Assembly (NCBI RefSeq): GCF_006517175.1
Contig: NZ_CP041186.1
Coordinates: 558,001-622,000, forward strand
Direction: 5' to 3'
DNA length: 64,000 bases
Origin: Persicimonas caeni
Lineage (GTDB): Bacteria > Myxococcota_A > Bradymonadia > Bradymonadales > Bradymonadaceae
Below are positions 8,592-21,481 of this stretch, piece by piece (within the stretch, counting starts at the first letter, position 1; each line of letters starts with the position of its first letter). The position numbers and the translations under genes are program-made. The notes beneath the pieces were generated by a model that searched no databases, was not told the origin of the DNA, and was given only the letters and a program-made list of their open reading frames with translations.

Positions 8592-9854
8592 TTAGCCCGA
8601 AATCATCTTCTCGAGGCGTTCCAAGCCCGCTTCGAGCGACGGTTGAGGCGGGCCGAAGCTAAAGCGCACGTGGTTGCGGAATCGGCTGGGCCGCCCCGCG
8701 CGGCGCTGGCCCGGGTTGACGTCGAAGAACTCGCCGGGCACGCAAATGATCTGGTGCTCGAGACACTTCTTGAAGAAGTCCATGCCGTTATTCATGCCGT
8801 CCGGCAGGTTCGACACGTCGCCCCAGACATAAAACGTGCCGTCGGGCGGCCGCTCGATCTTGATGCCCATCGCGCGCAGCCGCTCGACGAGCATGTCGCG
8901 CTTCGAGCGGAAAGTGTGCTGGATCGCCTTGACCTCGGCGCGGGTGTGCTCCTCCTCGAGAAGCGGCACGGCCGCGCGCTGCAACGGCCGACTCGCCCCA
9001 CCGTCCAAAAAGCTGCCCGCGCTCGACAGCCGCTCGATGACCTCCGAGGGCCCCAACGTCCACGAGACGCGCCAGCCGGGGTAGCGCCAGCTCTTGGTCA
9101 GCCCGTTGACGATGACCACCGGGTCGCGCTCGACATCTTCGACGAAGCGCGCGGCGGTCGCGTCGGCCGGCGAGCCGTTCCAGATATAGTGGCTGTAGAA
9201 CTCGTCGAGGATGAGCGTGCAGTCGAGCCGGCGGCCTAGCGCCACCCAGTCGTTGAGCTCTTCGCCGCCGATGAGCTTGCCGGTGGGGTTGCACGGGTTG
9301 GAGAGCAACAGCGCGCCCAAGCCTCGCCCGAGCACCTCTTCTTCGAGCTCTTCGACGCTAAAGTCGTAGCCGCGCTGCGGGTCGAGCAGAATCGGGATCG
9401 AGGTAAACAGGCGAAACAGCCCCAACAGCTCCTCGTAGGCGGTGTAGTCGGGCAGAAAATGCCCCAAGTTGATCGTCCCCAGCGCCGCCGCCACGCGCGT
9501 CAGCCCGGCGCGTCCGCCGCCCGAGATGCACACGTTCTCGGCGCTGTACTGGCTGGGCATGCCCCGTCGATATAGCCGATTGTAGTGGTCGGCGACCGCG
9601 GCGCGAAGGTCCCACAGACCGGCCACGGGCGCGTACTCGTGGTCCTCTTCGTAGATGCCGATCGACTCGATGCGCTCGGGCGCATGCGGGATGACGCCCG
9701 TCTCGGGCTGGCCCTGGCCGAAGTTGGTCCATCCGGCATCATCGGGGCGATAGCCGTGGCGAGCCGCCTCGGTCATCACGTAAATCACGCCGGTCTTCGG
9801 CACCTTACGAAAGGCTTCGATCGACCCGTCCAAATCTAGCTTTACTGCGTTCAC
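8592..9854 (-). CDS. PLP-dependent aminotransferase, class I/II
   Basis: 420 residues starting at GTG 9854, with GAGAG five bases upstream; longer in-frame starts would run into the neighbouring gene. Fold-type I motifs are clear: 'ISGGGRAGL' (cofactor phosphate loop), 'LSNPCNPTGKL' (substrate/PLP loop), 'LILDEFYSHYIW' (Asp contacting the pyridine nitrogen) and 'VNGLTKSWRYPGWRVSW' (Schiff-base Lys and phosphate-binding Arg). A C-terminal Arg in 'RFRNHVRFSF' fits the carboxylate-binding Arg of class I enzymes. The amino-acid substrate cannot be deduced. The GNAT gene lies 23 bp upstream on the same strand, suggesting co-transcription. Confidence 0.88.
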   Translation of the reverse strand: MNAVKLDLDGSIEAFRKVPKTGVIYVMTEAARHGYRPDDAGWTNFGQGQPETGVIPHAPERIESIGIYEEDHEYAPVAGLWDLRAAVADHYNRLYRRGMPSQYSAENVCISGGGRAGLTRVAAALGTINLGHFLPDYTAYEELLGLFRLFTSIPILLDPQRGYDFSVEELEEEVLGRGLGALLLSNPCNPTGKLIGGEELNDWVALGRRLDCTLILDEFYSHYIWNGSPADATAARFVEDVERDPVVIVNGLTKSWRYPGWRVSWTLGPSEVIERLSSAGSFLDGGASRPLQRAAVPLLEEEHTRAEVKAIQHTFRSKRDMLVERLRAMGIKIERPPDGTFYVWGDVSNLPDGMNNGMDFFKKCLEHQIICVPGEFFDVNPGQRRAGRPSRFRNHVRFSFGPPQPSLEAGLERLEKMISG

Positions 9855-9877
9855 TGCAACTCTCTGGCTCTGTAATT

Positions 9878-10471
9878 CTATGAACGAAGCGATGTTTGCT
9901 GGTCGCTGTCTGCTGGCCCGGAGTGGTCCAGCGTGATGTCTAGAGTTATCACAGGACCGGCTCGTTCGATAACTTCGGTGGGCCCAATTTGCTCGAAAAG
10001 TGTGCGCATGCGGTGATTGGTCGTAAAACAATCGGCCCGAAAGGCCTCGATGCCCCGCTCGCGCGCTGCCCTCACCAAATAGCTCAACAAAAGCCGCCCC
10101 AGGCCCAATCCCTGATAGTCGTCTATGACAGTCACGGCCACCTCTGCAACCTCCGGCTGGTCTTCATAGCGCACAAAACGCGCCACTCCGATCCCCTCCT
10201 CTTCGCCGCCCGGGTGCTCGACCAACGCGCCGACAGCGACGTGATTGTCACGGTCCACGTCGACCAAATACTCGAGCTCTCGGCCTGACAAACGGGGCTT
10301 GGTCGCCAAGAAGCGCTGGTAGCGCGATCGATCGGAGAGCCGCTCGAAGCCCTGGGCGAGTAGATCCTGGTCTTCGTGTCGCAGGGTACGCACCACCGCC
10401 TGGGTGCCGTCGCCGAGTGTCTCTCGTGCAACAAACCCATCGTCGATGGCATAATTCGCGTGCTCATTCAT
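9878..10471 (-). CDS. GNAT-family N-acetyltransferase
   Basis: 197 residues from the ATG at 10471, which has GGGAGG seven bases upstream. The acetyl-CoA-binding signature 'VIDDYQGLGLGRLLLSYLVRAARERGI' (Q-x-x-G-x-G pattern) lies in the centre, followed by 'DCFTTNHRMRTLFEQIG'. The N-terminal half ('LRHEDQDLLAQGFERLSDRSRYQRFL') is the segment usual in protein or small-molecule GNATs of the 'acetyl-CoA synthetase/acetyltransferase' style. It may acetylate proteins or small amines; the substrate is unknown. Likely first gene of a two-gene unit with the aminotransferase. Confidence 0.85.
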   Translation of the reverse strand: MNEHANYAIDDGFVARETLGDGTQAVVRTLRHEDQDLLAQGFERLSDRSRYQRFLATKPRLSGRELEYLVDVDRDNHVAVGALVEHPGGEEEGIGVARFVRYEDQPEVAEVAVTVIDDYQGLGLGRLLLSYLVRAARERGIEAFRADCFTTNHRMRTLFEQIGPTEVIERAGPVITLDITLDHSGPADSDQQTSLRS

Positions 10472-10666
10472 GGTCCAACCTCCCGTTAATTGCAGCAGCG
10501 CCCTGCTCGATCTCGAAAACCTCACAGTCTTGCTGCCTGCCACGTAGCAAGAATTCACACGCTGCTCCGATATTCCAACTCGGCGGCGCAGATCACGTTG
10601 AAGTGAAGTCGACTGGAGTTATTTTGCCGATGAGACTTTCCCCGAACTCTCGAGGCGAGGAACCTC

Positions 10667-11275
10667 ATGACCACGTTGATTGGGCTATATGACGACCCTG
10701 AAGCCGCGCAACAGGCGATGCTCGATCTCTCATCGGAGGGCTTCGATCGCCGCCACATCACCACCAACACCCGCGCCAGAGAGGCGTCGGCCAAGGTGAC
10801 GGTGACCACCACCGAGGATCGCGTGCAGCAGGCCTCCAAGCTTTTGTGGCAAAACGGGCCGACCGACGTGCGCCGCGAGGAAGGTCAGCCTCCCGAGCAT
10901 GGTCCCCGAGCTGATCGCGGAGAAGATGGCGCGGTGGGCAGTAGCCGGCCTACGGCCAACGCCGTCGAAAAGTCGGGCGCCTCCGGTCAGATGCGCCCCG
11001 CAGGCAAAGGCGGGCCGGCGGCAAGCGAACTCTTTCGCGAGCACGAGCCCTCGTTCCGCGAGCATTTTCGCAGCCACGGTGGCAGCTCCGAAACCTACGA
11101 CGAGTATCGTCAGGCGTACATGGAAGGGACGCGCCTGGGCACCGACTTCCAGTCACGCGACTGGAGCGAAGTCGAGCAGGAGGCGCGCCGTCGTTGGGAG
11201 CACAACCAGCACCCCCAGCCGTGGTCGAAAGTGCGTGACTACGTCAAGCACGGCTGGGGGGCGGTCGATCGTTAG
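10667..11275 (+). CDS. Stress-protein-like protein (YflT/GspM-type N-terminus)
   Basis: 202 residues, soluble, highly charged. Residues 1-70 ('MTTLIGLYDDPEAAQQAMLDLSSEGF...') follow the beta-alpha-beta pattern of general stress protein 17M/YflT-type domains. The middle is a disordered Gly/Pro/Ser linker. Residues about 120-200 contain 'REHFRSHGG', 'YDEYRQAYMEGTRLG' and 'VEQEARRRWE', a helical C-terminal module seen in other long YflT-like proteins. The ATG at 10667 has AGGA six bases upstream. It is transcribed divergently from the GNAT gene across a 195-bp gap that should hold both promoters. Assignment to the stress family is by resemblance only. Confidence 0.65.
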   Translation: MTTLIGLYDDPEAAQQAMLDLSSEGFDRRHITTNTRAREASAKVTVTTTEDRVQQASKLLWQNGPTDVRREEGQPPEHGPRADRGEDGAVGSSRPTANAVEKSGASGQMRPAGKGGPAASELFREHEPSFREHFRSHGGSSETYDEYRQAYMEGTRLGTDFQSRDWSEVEQEARRRWEHNQHPQPWSKVRDYVKHGWGAVDR

Positions 11276-11282
11276 CCGATCG

Positions 11283-11287
<5 letters not shown>
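11266..11287. repeat. 11-bp tandem repeat carrying the stops of two convergent genes
   Basis: CGATCGTTAGC is present twice in tandem (11266-11276 and 11277-11287). The first copy provides the TAG of the plus-strand gene (11273-11275); the second provides the TAA, read on the minus strand, of the MopE-repeat gene (11283-11285). Confidence 0.85.
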
Positions 11288-15536
<4,249 letters not shown>

Positions 15537-15636
15537 CACGACCTCGCGAATCCGACGCACCGCGCCGGAGCAGAGCCAACCAATTTGTCTAAAAGCGTTG
15601 CTGTATTCGCAAGGCTAGCAGATGGGGGGCTGCAAC

Positions 15637-16635
15637 TCAACGCTGCAGGGCGTCAGACCAGGTGCGCTTGAGTTCGCGGATGGGATCGATCCACTCGGAG
15701 CGGAGCATCTTGTCGGGTACGTCGATCTCGAACTCGAGGGGCTCGTAGCCGCGGGCGAGCGCGTCCGACTCGACGGCCAGGCGGGCAGGATGCTCGTGGT
15801 CGCCCAGGCGTTCGAGCGCCTCGGCGATTTCGCGCGAAATCGTATTCGCGAGTTGATGCAGAGCCTCACGCGCACCTCCCCACACGGTATTTGGCACCGT
15901 GCCGAAGATCAGCCGTGGTGATCGACTGATCACGTGGATCCCGTGGCGCCCGGAGGCCACGAAGCGCCCGATATTGTGCCGCGCGTCGTCGATGAGCACC
16001 GCCGCGCGACAAAACCCGTCCTTGCCACACACCGGCGCAAATTCGGGCAGCTTGAAGCTCGAATCGAACGGATTGCGGCCAAACTGCGAGGAGACGAGCT
16101 CACGCACGTGGTGGGGAAAGTCGCTCGCCAGCTCCTGAAACCCCTCCGGGTCGAGCAGTTGGTGGGCTACTTTAGCGTAGTCGGTGCGATAGAAAATCCG
16201 AGGGTGATCGATGTAGGCCAGGTGGTCCTCATCATCCTCGGCGGCCGGCGGCCCCACCAGGGTGGCGAATCCGGGGATCTCGGTGGCGATGCGCCAGATA
16301 CGCCACGGATAGCCGTTCGTCCAGATGCGCATGTGAGCGTCCAGCTCGCGCTCCAACGACTCGTGGCGCATCCCCCAGATCAGCTCGAAGACCCCCGGCT
16401 TGACCAGATAATACTCGCGGTGGCCGAAATCGAGGTCGAACGACAAGAGCGACGCCGGCGCTCGCTGGAGCATACGCCGCGCGTCCATCAGCCAGTTCCA
16501 CAACACCTCGTCGGCGTCCCACACCACCTCGTCGAGGCGAACACCGCACTCGCGCACGAGGCGGCGGCCGGTCAGGTAGAGCTCCTCACCGTACTCTGAA
16601 TGGGACAGCGGGATGTCGAGGTAGGATCGAGTCAC
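15637..16635 (-). CDS. HAD-like hypothetical protein
   Basis: 332 residues starting at GTG 16635; the ribosome site is weak. The segment 'EVVWDADEVLWNWLMDARR' resembles HAD motif I (h-D-x-D-x-x-x-W), as in magnesium-dependent phosphatases with 'WDADGTLW'. 'AVLIDDARHNIGRFVASGRHGIHV' resembles motif IV (h-D-D-x-x-x-N). Between them is a long helical cap with many Trp and Tyr. Motif II/III (Ser/Thr and Lys) could not be placed with confidence, so catalysis is uncertain. It is probably cytoplasmic. Not part of an obvious operon, though the Omp85-type gene lies 45 bp upstream on the same strand. Confidence 0.6.
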   Translation of the reverse strand: MTRSYLDIPLSHSEYGEELYLTGRRLVRECGVRLDEVVWDADEVLWNWLMDARRMLQRAPASLLSFDLDFGHREYYLVKPGVFELIWGMRHESLERELDAHMRIWTNGYPWRIWRIATEIPGFATLVGPPAAEDDEDHLAYIDHPRIFYRTDYAKVAHQLLDPEGFQELASDFPHHVRELVSSQFGRNPFDSSFKLPEFAPVCGKDGFCRAAVLIDDARHNIGRFVASGRHGIHVISRSPRLIFGTVPNTVWGGAREALHQLANTISREIAEALERLGDHEHPARLAVESDALARGYEPLEFEIDVPDKMLRSEWIDPIRELKRTWSDALQR

Positions 16636-16680
16636 AGCGGAATTCGCTTCCAGGAAACGCGAGAATCAGAGACGCGCCAA

Positions 16681-17826
16681 TCAAAAGGCTTCGCCGATAC
16701 TAAGATAAAACCCAGTCCCCTCGGGCGACAAGCCGAAGTCGGCGCGCACGTTGACCCCCTCGCTCTCGTCGACGGCGAGCCGCAGCCCGGCCCCGGCCGA
16801 CCACAGCAGATTGTCGACCGACAGCGGCGAGTCGTCGCCGTAGACCTCGCCAATGCCGCCAAAGCCCGCCAGCCGAAGGCGCCACAGCGGCGGCGTTCGG
16901 TACTCGGCTTGCGCGAGCAGCATATTCTTGTCGCGATAGCGCCCCTTGAACAACCCGCGCAGCCGCTTCTGGCCGCCCAACTTGGCGAGCTTGTAGAACG
17001 GAACGTCGCCCACATGGCTCTCCCACATGCCCTGGAGCGCCAGCACCTGTTGATGGCCGAGATCGACATAGTGACGCCCGTCGAGCCGAAAGCGGGTGTA
17101 CGAGAAGTCGCCGCCGAGTGCCTCACTGTAGCGGAGCACCGAGCCCTGAACGTACGACCCCTCGGTCGCAGCAAACGAGTTGTCGCGTGTGTCCCAGGCG
17201 AAGTTCACGCCCACCGCCGACAACAGTCCACCGTCGCTCCCCACCACCGAGTCCGAGCGCAACAGCCCCTCGGTCTGGGCCACGATGCTTCGCCGGGCGA
17301 ACTCGTAGTCGACGCCCAGGTACAAGTGCCGACTCAACACACGGCGCCGGATCGACGTGCTCACCACGAACGCCGTCGCGTCGAATCGCTCCTCGTGGTG
17401 GTCGGCCACCTGGGCGCCGATGCCGTAAAACGAATTGGGCCACTTGAGCAACGACACCGACGCTTTGACGTTGTAGGCTCCCCCATCGAGGAACAAATTC
17501 GGCGAAAGGTTTAAGAGCCACTGGTCGTTGAGTGTGTAGGCCCCGGCCGCGAGCACGCTCGAGGTGCGGTCGTCGGGCTGGTCGAGGTCGGGCCGCACGA
17601 GCAGGAGCCCGAAGCCGGCAAATGTCAGGCTGGTCTCCGGCGTGTAGGCAGCCACCGGAAAGCCCTTGAGCTCGATGTCGGAGCCCGCCTCATCAGGCGC
17701 CTCCACATTCGCCGCCACGTCGGCGTCGGCGGCATAAAGCGGCGGGCTCGGCAGAATCACAGAACACACACACGTAATGACGACGAAGACAAGCACCCGC
17801 ATACGGCGGGTCGACGTCGTTCTCAT
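16681..17826 (-). CDS. Omp85-superfamily outer-membrane barrel without POTRA domains
   Basis: 381 residues. A signal peptide (residues about 1-32, 'PLYAADADV') is followed almost directly by a 16-strand-type barrel of the bacterial surface antigen family. The conserved lid-loop motif is visible as 'LGGQKRLRGLFKGRYRDKNMLLAQAEYR' (the VRGF/Y equivalent is L-R-G-L-F). Another strand pair is 'NFAWDTRDNSFAATEGSYVQG', the D-T-R-D/G-x-Y pattern of Omp85 proteins. The last residue is Phe. There is no room for POTRA domains. Such short members occur as stand-alone barrels of unknown transport role. The ATG at 17826 has GAGG five bases upstream. Confidence 0.8.
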   Translation of the reverse strand: MRTTSTRRMRVLVFVVITCVCSVILPSPPLYAADADVAANVEAPDEAGSDIELKGFPVAAYTPETSLTFAGFGLLLVRPDLDQPDDRTSSVLAAGAYTLNDQWLLNLSPNLFLDGGAYNVKASVSLLKWPNSFYGIGAQVADHHEERFDATAFVVSTSIRRRVLSRHLYLGVDYEFARRSIVAQTEGLLRSDSVVGSDGGLLSAVGVNFAWDTRDNSFAATEGSYVQGSVLRYSEALGGDFSYTRFRLDGRHYVDLGHQQVLALQGMWESHVGDVPFYKLAKLGGQKRLRGLFKGRYRDKNMLLAQAEYRTPPLWRLRLAGFGGIGEVYGDDSPLSVDNLLWSAGAGLRLAVDESEGVNVRADFGLSPEGTGFYLSIGEAF

Positions 17827-17923
17827 TCGAACCTCGGGCTAGGCTGAGCTGGCAAGTCGCACATATACAACACCACACTAACCGAACGACAACCCACTGT
17901 AAAACCTACAGTTTACCCACACC

Positions 17924-18304
17924 ATGCTCTACAAGCTCGGCGCCGAAATCATCGTCGTCCTCCACCTGGCGTTCATCCTGTTCATCATCTTCGGCGGGCT
18001 GCTCGCCCTGCGTTGGCCCCGCGCCTCGTGGGTACACCTGCCCTGCGCCCTCTACGGCGTGCTCATCGAATGGGTGGGTTGGGTCTGCCCGCTGACGCCC
18101 TGGGAGAACGCCCTCCGGGAGCGCGCCGGCGGCGAAGGCTACGAGGGCGACTTCATCGAGCACTACCTCTTGCCGATCATCTACCCCTCCGGCCTCACCC
18201 CCACCGTACAGCTCGTCCTCGGCGCCCTCGTCATCGTCGTCAACGTCGCCATCTACGCCTTCGTCATCTGGAAGTGGCGCAAAGACAAGACCTCCCAAAC
18301 GTAA
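17924..18304 (+). CDS. DUF2784-type inner-membrane protein
   Basis: 126 residues with three to four membrane spans. It begins 'MLYKLGAEIIVVLHLAFILFII' (span 1), has 'FGGLLALRWPRASWVHLPC' and a conserved 'EWVGWVCPLTPWENALRERAGG' loop, then 'GFIEHYLLPIIYP'-like text ('DFIEHYLLPIIYPSGL') and a last span ending in a Lys/Arg tail. The W-x-C-P-L-T-x-W-E motif and the I-E-H-Y-L motif are hallmarks of the DUF2784 family, whose function is not known. It is read divergently from the Omp85-type gene over a 97-bp gap and ends at a strong bidirectional terminator. Confidence 0.85.
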   Translation: MLYKLGAEIIVVLHLAFILFIIFGGLLALRWPRASWVHLPCALYGVLIEWVGWVCPLTPWENALRERAGGEGYEGDFIEHYLLPIIYPSGLTPTVQLVLGALVIVVNVAIYAFVIWKWRKDKTSQT

Positions 18305-18306
18305 AA

Positions 18307-18340
18307 GGGCGGCACGGTGGCCATCGCCACCGTGCCGCCC
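18307..18340 (-). terminator. Strong hairpin terminator between convergent genes
   Basis: A perfect 15-bp stem (GGGCGGCACGGTGGC / GCCACCGTGCCGCCC) with a 4-nt loop. On the minus strand it is followed by TTTTAC, so it suits the protease gene ending at 18396. It may also slow transcripts from the plus-strand DUF2784 gene, which ends two bases before. Confidence 0.85.
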
Positions 18341-18395
18341 AAACCCAACTCTCGAGGCCTCAAGACTTCAAGACTCGAGACTCAAAACTCGAGAC

Positions 18396-19760
18396 TCACG
18401 CCTCACGCCTCCACCGCCGCACACGCGCCACGCCGAGCAGAAGCAACAGCGCAGCAGCTTGTCCGAACAGACGCATCGGCGAAGCGTCGGCTGCGACCGA
18501 GCAACCTTCGTCGGTGCCGCTCGAGCCGTTGTTGTTCTTGCGCACCACGATGGTGTTCTCCGGGTCGCACACGTCGCCGAGGCCGTCGTTGTCGATGTCC
18601 TCCTGACCGGCGTTGGACGTGAACGGGCAGTTGTCGAGCTCGTCGTTGAGCCCGTCGCCGTCGCTGTCACCGTCACAAGCGTTGCCGGTACCGTCACCGT
18701 CGCTATCGTCCTGGTTGGCGTTGGGAACCAGCGGGCAGTTGTCATTGCTGCCGACACCGTCACCATCGGCGTCCATATCGCAGGCGTCGCCCACGCCGTC
18801 GTTATCCATGTCGTTTTGCTGCTCGTTGGACACGCTCGGGCAGTTGTCTTCGCCGTTGATCACGCCGTCGGAGTCGGAGTCGGCGTTCGGATCGCCCGAG
18901 ACCCAAGCTGGCGAGGGATAGCCCCCCTCTTGCGAGGCGCGCTGACCGACCTGCTTGATCCAATCCCCCCAGCCATACACGGCCGAGTAGACCGACGACC
19001 GGCAACCTGCAGCACCACGCGACAGAGCACCGAGCACGCGACCTTGCTGGTCGATGGCCGGGCCGCCCGAGTCGCCCTGGCAGGTTCCCTCGTCGCCCAA
19101 GAATTCCTTGTCTTGCACCGAGGTGTACGTCGGGCACTCCGAGCCTTCGCACTGGATGCTCAGCCCTTCGAGGATGCGCCGCACGCCGGCGCCTTCGCCG
19201 CTGCCGGTGTGGCCATAACCGATGGCGGTATACCCTTCGCCTCGCCGTACCGGGCTATCGAGACGCGGCGGAATGGGCACGGCCTGCGAATTGGGGATAT
19301 TCGACGACAGGATGACCAGCGCGATGTCTTCGTTGCACATGTCGCCGGTGCCGTCGGGAATGACGATCTCTTTGGCCCGCGTGTAGTTGCCGGCGTCGCG
19401 AGTCAGGTACGGCTCGGTGGTCACGAACAGACTCGTCGCCGAGTACTTCGCCCCGAAGTTCGTCTGCCCGCAAATGACCTGCTGACTCTCCACGCGCGCC
19501 ACACAGTGTTGGGCGGTGAGCACCAGGTTCGGAGCAATGAGAGTACCGCTGCAAATCCCGCCGCTGGAGGTCGAAAACAATCCGACCGCCGCGGGGTGAG
19601 CCGAGTCACGCTCGCCGCCTTTGATGGCTTGGCGAACCGTGGCCAATTCCTGCTCTTCGTGCGGTTGCTCCACACAACCGCTCAGCGTGCCGGCCGCCAC
19701 CGCGGCGACGACCAGTCCAATCAACCCATTGACCGAATAGCGTAGTGCATCATGCGCCAT
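18396..19760 (-). CDS. Trypsin-like serine protease with TSP3 repeats and MYXO-CTERM-like tail
   Basis: 454 residues. An N-terminal lipoprotein-type signal ends 'GTLSGC'. A chymotrypsin-fold domain follows (about 45-275). It carries the catalytic His in 'LTAQHC', the Asp in 'NEDIALVIL' and the Ser in 'CQGDSGGPA'; all three triad residues are present. The residue six before Ser lies in '[13 protein letters not shown]', so a trypsin-like (Asp-containing) specificity pocket is not certain. Residues about 295-405 form TSP3 repeats ('[19 protein letters not shown]'). The C-terminus has a Cys ('DEGCSVAAD'), a hydrophobic span and Arg cluster, as in MYXO-CTERM tails. The coexistence of a lipobox and a C-terminal anchor is odd. 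The ATG at 19760 has GGAG seven bases upstream. Confidence 0.88.
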   Translation of the reverse strand: MAHDALRYSVNGLIGLVVAAVAAGTLSGCVEQPHEEQELATVRQAIKGGERDSAHPAAVGLFSTSSGGICSGTLIAPNLVLTAQHCVARVESQQVICGQTNFGAKYSATSLFVTTEPYLTRDAGNYTRAKEIVIPDGTGDMCNEDIALVILSSNIPNSQAVPIPPRLDSPVRRGEGYTAIGYGHTGSGEGAGVRRILEGLSIQCEGSECPTYTSVQDKEFLGDEGTCQGDSGGPAIDQQGRVLGALSRGAAGCRSSVYSAVYGWGDWIKQVGQRASQEGGYPSPAWVSGDPNADSDSDGVINGEDNCPSVSNEQQNDMDNDGVGDACDMDADGDGVGSNDNCPLVPNANQDDSDGDGTGNACDGDSDGDGLNDELDNCPFTSNAGQEDIDNDGLGDVCDPENTIVVRKNNNGSSGTDEGCSVAADASPMRLFGQAAALLLLLGVARVRRWRREA

Positions 19761-19861
19761 AAATTTGCTCCATCCCTTTGTTAGACATTTCGTCTTTCAC
19801 AACCCAAAACATCTCATCCCATCAACAACGCACAAACGGCCTCCCCCGAAGACGCTCCCAC

Positions 19862-19920
19862 GTTAGGATTTCTAACGGTTCATAGACCATGCAAGAAGCT
19901 TTCCAGTTAGAATCCTTACA
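19862..19920. promoter_or_regulatory. Inverted repeat in the divergent promoter region of protease and kinase
   Basis: The 280-bp gap between the protease (minus) and the receiver-kinase (plus) is AT-richer than its surroundings. It contains GTTAGGATTTCTAAC (19862-19876), itself a 5-bp-arm palindrome. A related inverted copy, GTTAGAATCCTTAC, sits around 19906-19919. The two look like facing half-sites for a regulator. No good sigma-70 promoter could be fixed. Confidence 0.35.
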
Positions 19921-20040
19921 CCGCACCGATCGCCGATGATCGCCACGTGACACGCCGTGATCGCCCTTGAATTCGCCAGCAGCTCCAACTACCTATGGGA
20001 GAGTTCTAGCCGACCTCCTCTCCGGGGATGCGAGATCGCG

Positions 20041-21477
20041 ATGGGTACCACCAAAGGCCATATCCTTGTTGTCGACGACAGTGAGATGAACCGCGACATC
20101 CTTTCGTTTCGCCTCGGCGAGGCGGGCTTCGAGGTGTCGACGGCCGTCGATGGCGCCGACGCGCTCGACAAGATCCGGCAGGGCTCCTACGACCTGGTCC
20201 TGCTCGACATCGTCATGCCGCGCATGTCCGGGCTCGAGGTGCTCGAGCATATCCGCAACGAGCAGGCGCTCATCGACCTGCCCGTGGTCATGCAGACCTC
20301 CAAGAGCGACAGCAGCACCGTCGTCCAAACCCTCAAGCTGGGCGCCAACGATTACGTGGTCAAAGGCATGGAGTTCGAGGTGCTGGTCGCCCGCCTCGAG
20401 ACCCAGCTCGACATCCAGAAACGCTCCCGACTGTCGCGAAGCGGCGGCTACTCGAAGCTCTCGGGCAGCAAAGCCTCGCGCAAACGCGCCCACCGCTACT
20501 ACTGCGGCCAGTGCAAGAGCAGCCTGAACAAAGAGGATATCACCTGCTCGGTATGCCACCGCGAGCGCCCCGGCGAGGGATGGGGCAAAGTCGAGAACAG
20601 CGCGTTCTCACGGCTCGGCTCGATAATCGGCGAGCGCTACTTCTTGAACCGATTCATCAGCCTGGGCGCCGCGGCCACGGTCTACCAGGCGCGCGACCTC
20701 GACCTGAACCGCGAGTACGCCGCCAAGCTCGTCAGCCTCGACGACCTGCCCGCCGGCGTCAGCGCCAGCGACATCCGCGAGCGTACTCGCCGCGAGGTCG
20801 AGGTCATGTCGAAGCTCTCCAACCCCCACGTGGTCAAGATCTACGACGTGGTCGAGGTCGAAGAGGACGTCTTCGCCCTCATCCTCGACTTCGTGCACGG
20901 CCACAGCCTCGAGCGGCTGCTCCAACAGGCCGGCGGCAAGCTCGACCCCGCCAAGGCCCTCGACATCGCCCGCCAGATCGCCCAGGGGCTCTACGAAGCC
21001 CACTGCCTGGGCATCGTCCACTGCGACGTCAAACCCGAGAATGTCATGGTCGAGAAGCTTCCGCTGCGAGGCTACTTCGCCCATGTGCTCGACTTCGGCA
21101 TCGCCGAAATCCTCGACTACGCCCGCTCGAGCGGCGAGTACGTCGGCACCCCGCTCTACAGCGCCCCCGAGCAGATCCGCGAGGACGCCAGCGTCGACCT
21201 GCGCACCGACATCTACGGGCTGGGCGCCACCCTGTACCACATGGTCGCCGGCGAACCGCCCTTCCCCGCCGACAACGCCATCGACGTCCTCAAGATGCAC
21301 CTCAAGGCCCCCGTGCCTCGCCTGGCCCCCGCTGGCCACGAAGAATCACGCCTCGGCCTCGTCGACGAGATCCTGACGCGCATGCTCGCCAAGAACCCCG
21401 ACGACCGCTTCGCCGACTTGTCGGAGTTTATCGAGTATGTCGACGCGATCGCGCCGTTGATGTTGCGGGTGGAGTAG
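20041..21477 (+). CDS. Receiver domain - zinc ribbon - Ser/Thr protein kinase fusion
   Basis: 478 residues from ATG 20041 (the upstream in-frame ATG would add an unrelated leader). Residues 5-125 form a CheY-type receiver with acidic pocket 'VVDDSEMNRD', phospho-acceptor Asp near 56 ('LVLLDIVMPRMSG') and a late Lys ('NDYVVKG'). Residues about 154-176 form a CxxC...CxxC zinc ribbon ('CGQCKSSLNKEDITCSVC'). A protein kinase domain fills about 200-465. The ATP Lys is in 'YAAKLV', the catalytic loop reads 'HCDVKPEN' (Arg of HRD replaced by Cys) and the metal loop 'DFG' is intact. The glycine loop is reduced to 'LGAAATVY'. It is therefore a non-RD kinase with an unusual nucleotide loop, probably switched by phosphorylation of its receiver. 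No transmembrane span is seen. Confidence 0.88.
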   Translation: MGTTKGHILVVDDSEMNRDILSFRLGEAGFEVSTAVDGADALDKIRQGSYDLVLLDIVMPRMSGLEVLEHIRNEQALIDLPVVMQTSKSDSSTVVQTLKLGANDYVVKGMEFEVLVARLETQLDIQKRSRLSRSGGYSKLSGSKASRKRAHRYYCGQCKSSLNKEDITCSVCHRERPGEGWGKVENSAFSRLGSIIGERYFLNRFISLGAAATVYQARDLDLNREYAAKLVSLDDLPAGVSASDIRERTRREVEVMSKLSNPHVVKIYDVVEVEEDVFALILDFVHGHSLERLLQQAGGKLDPAKALDIARQIAQGLYEAHCLGIVHCDVKPENVMVEKLPLRGYFAHVLDFGIAEILDYARSSGEYVGTPLYSAPEQIREDASVDLRTDIYGLGATLYHMVAGEPPFPADNAIDVLKMHLKAPVPRLAPAGHEESRLGLVDEILTRMLAKNPDDRFADLSEFIEYVDAIAPLMLRVE

Positions 21478-21481
21478 GAGG

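Noticed and set aside
8592-10031. A longer aminotransferase starting at 10031
   Set aside because: The extra 59 residues overlap the GNAT gene on the same strand and look unlike any aminotransferase; GTG 9854 has a ribosome site.
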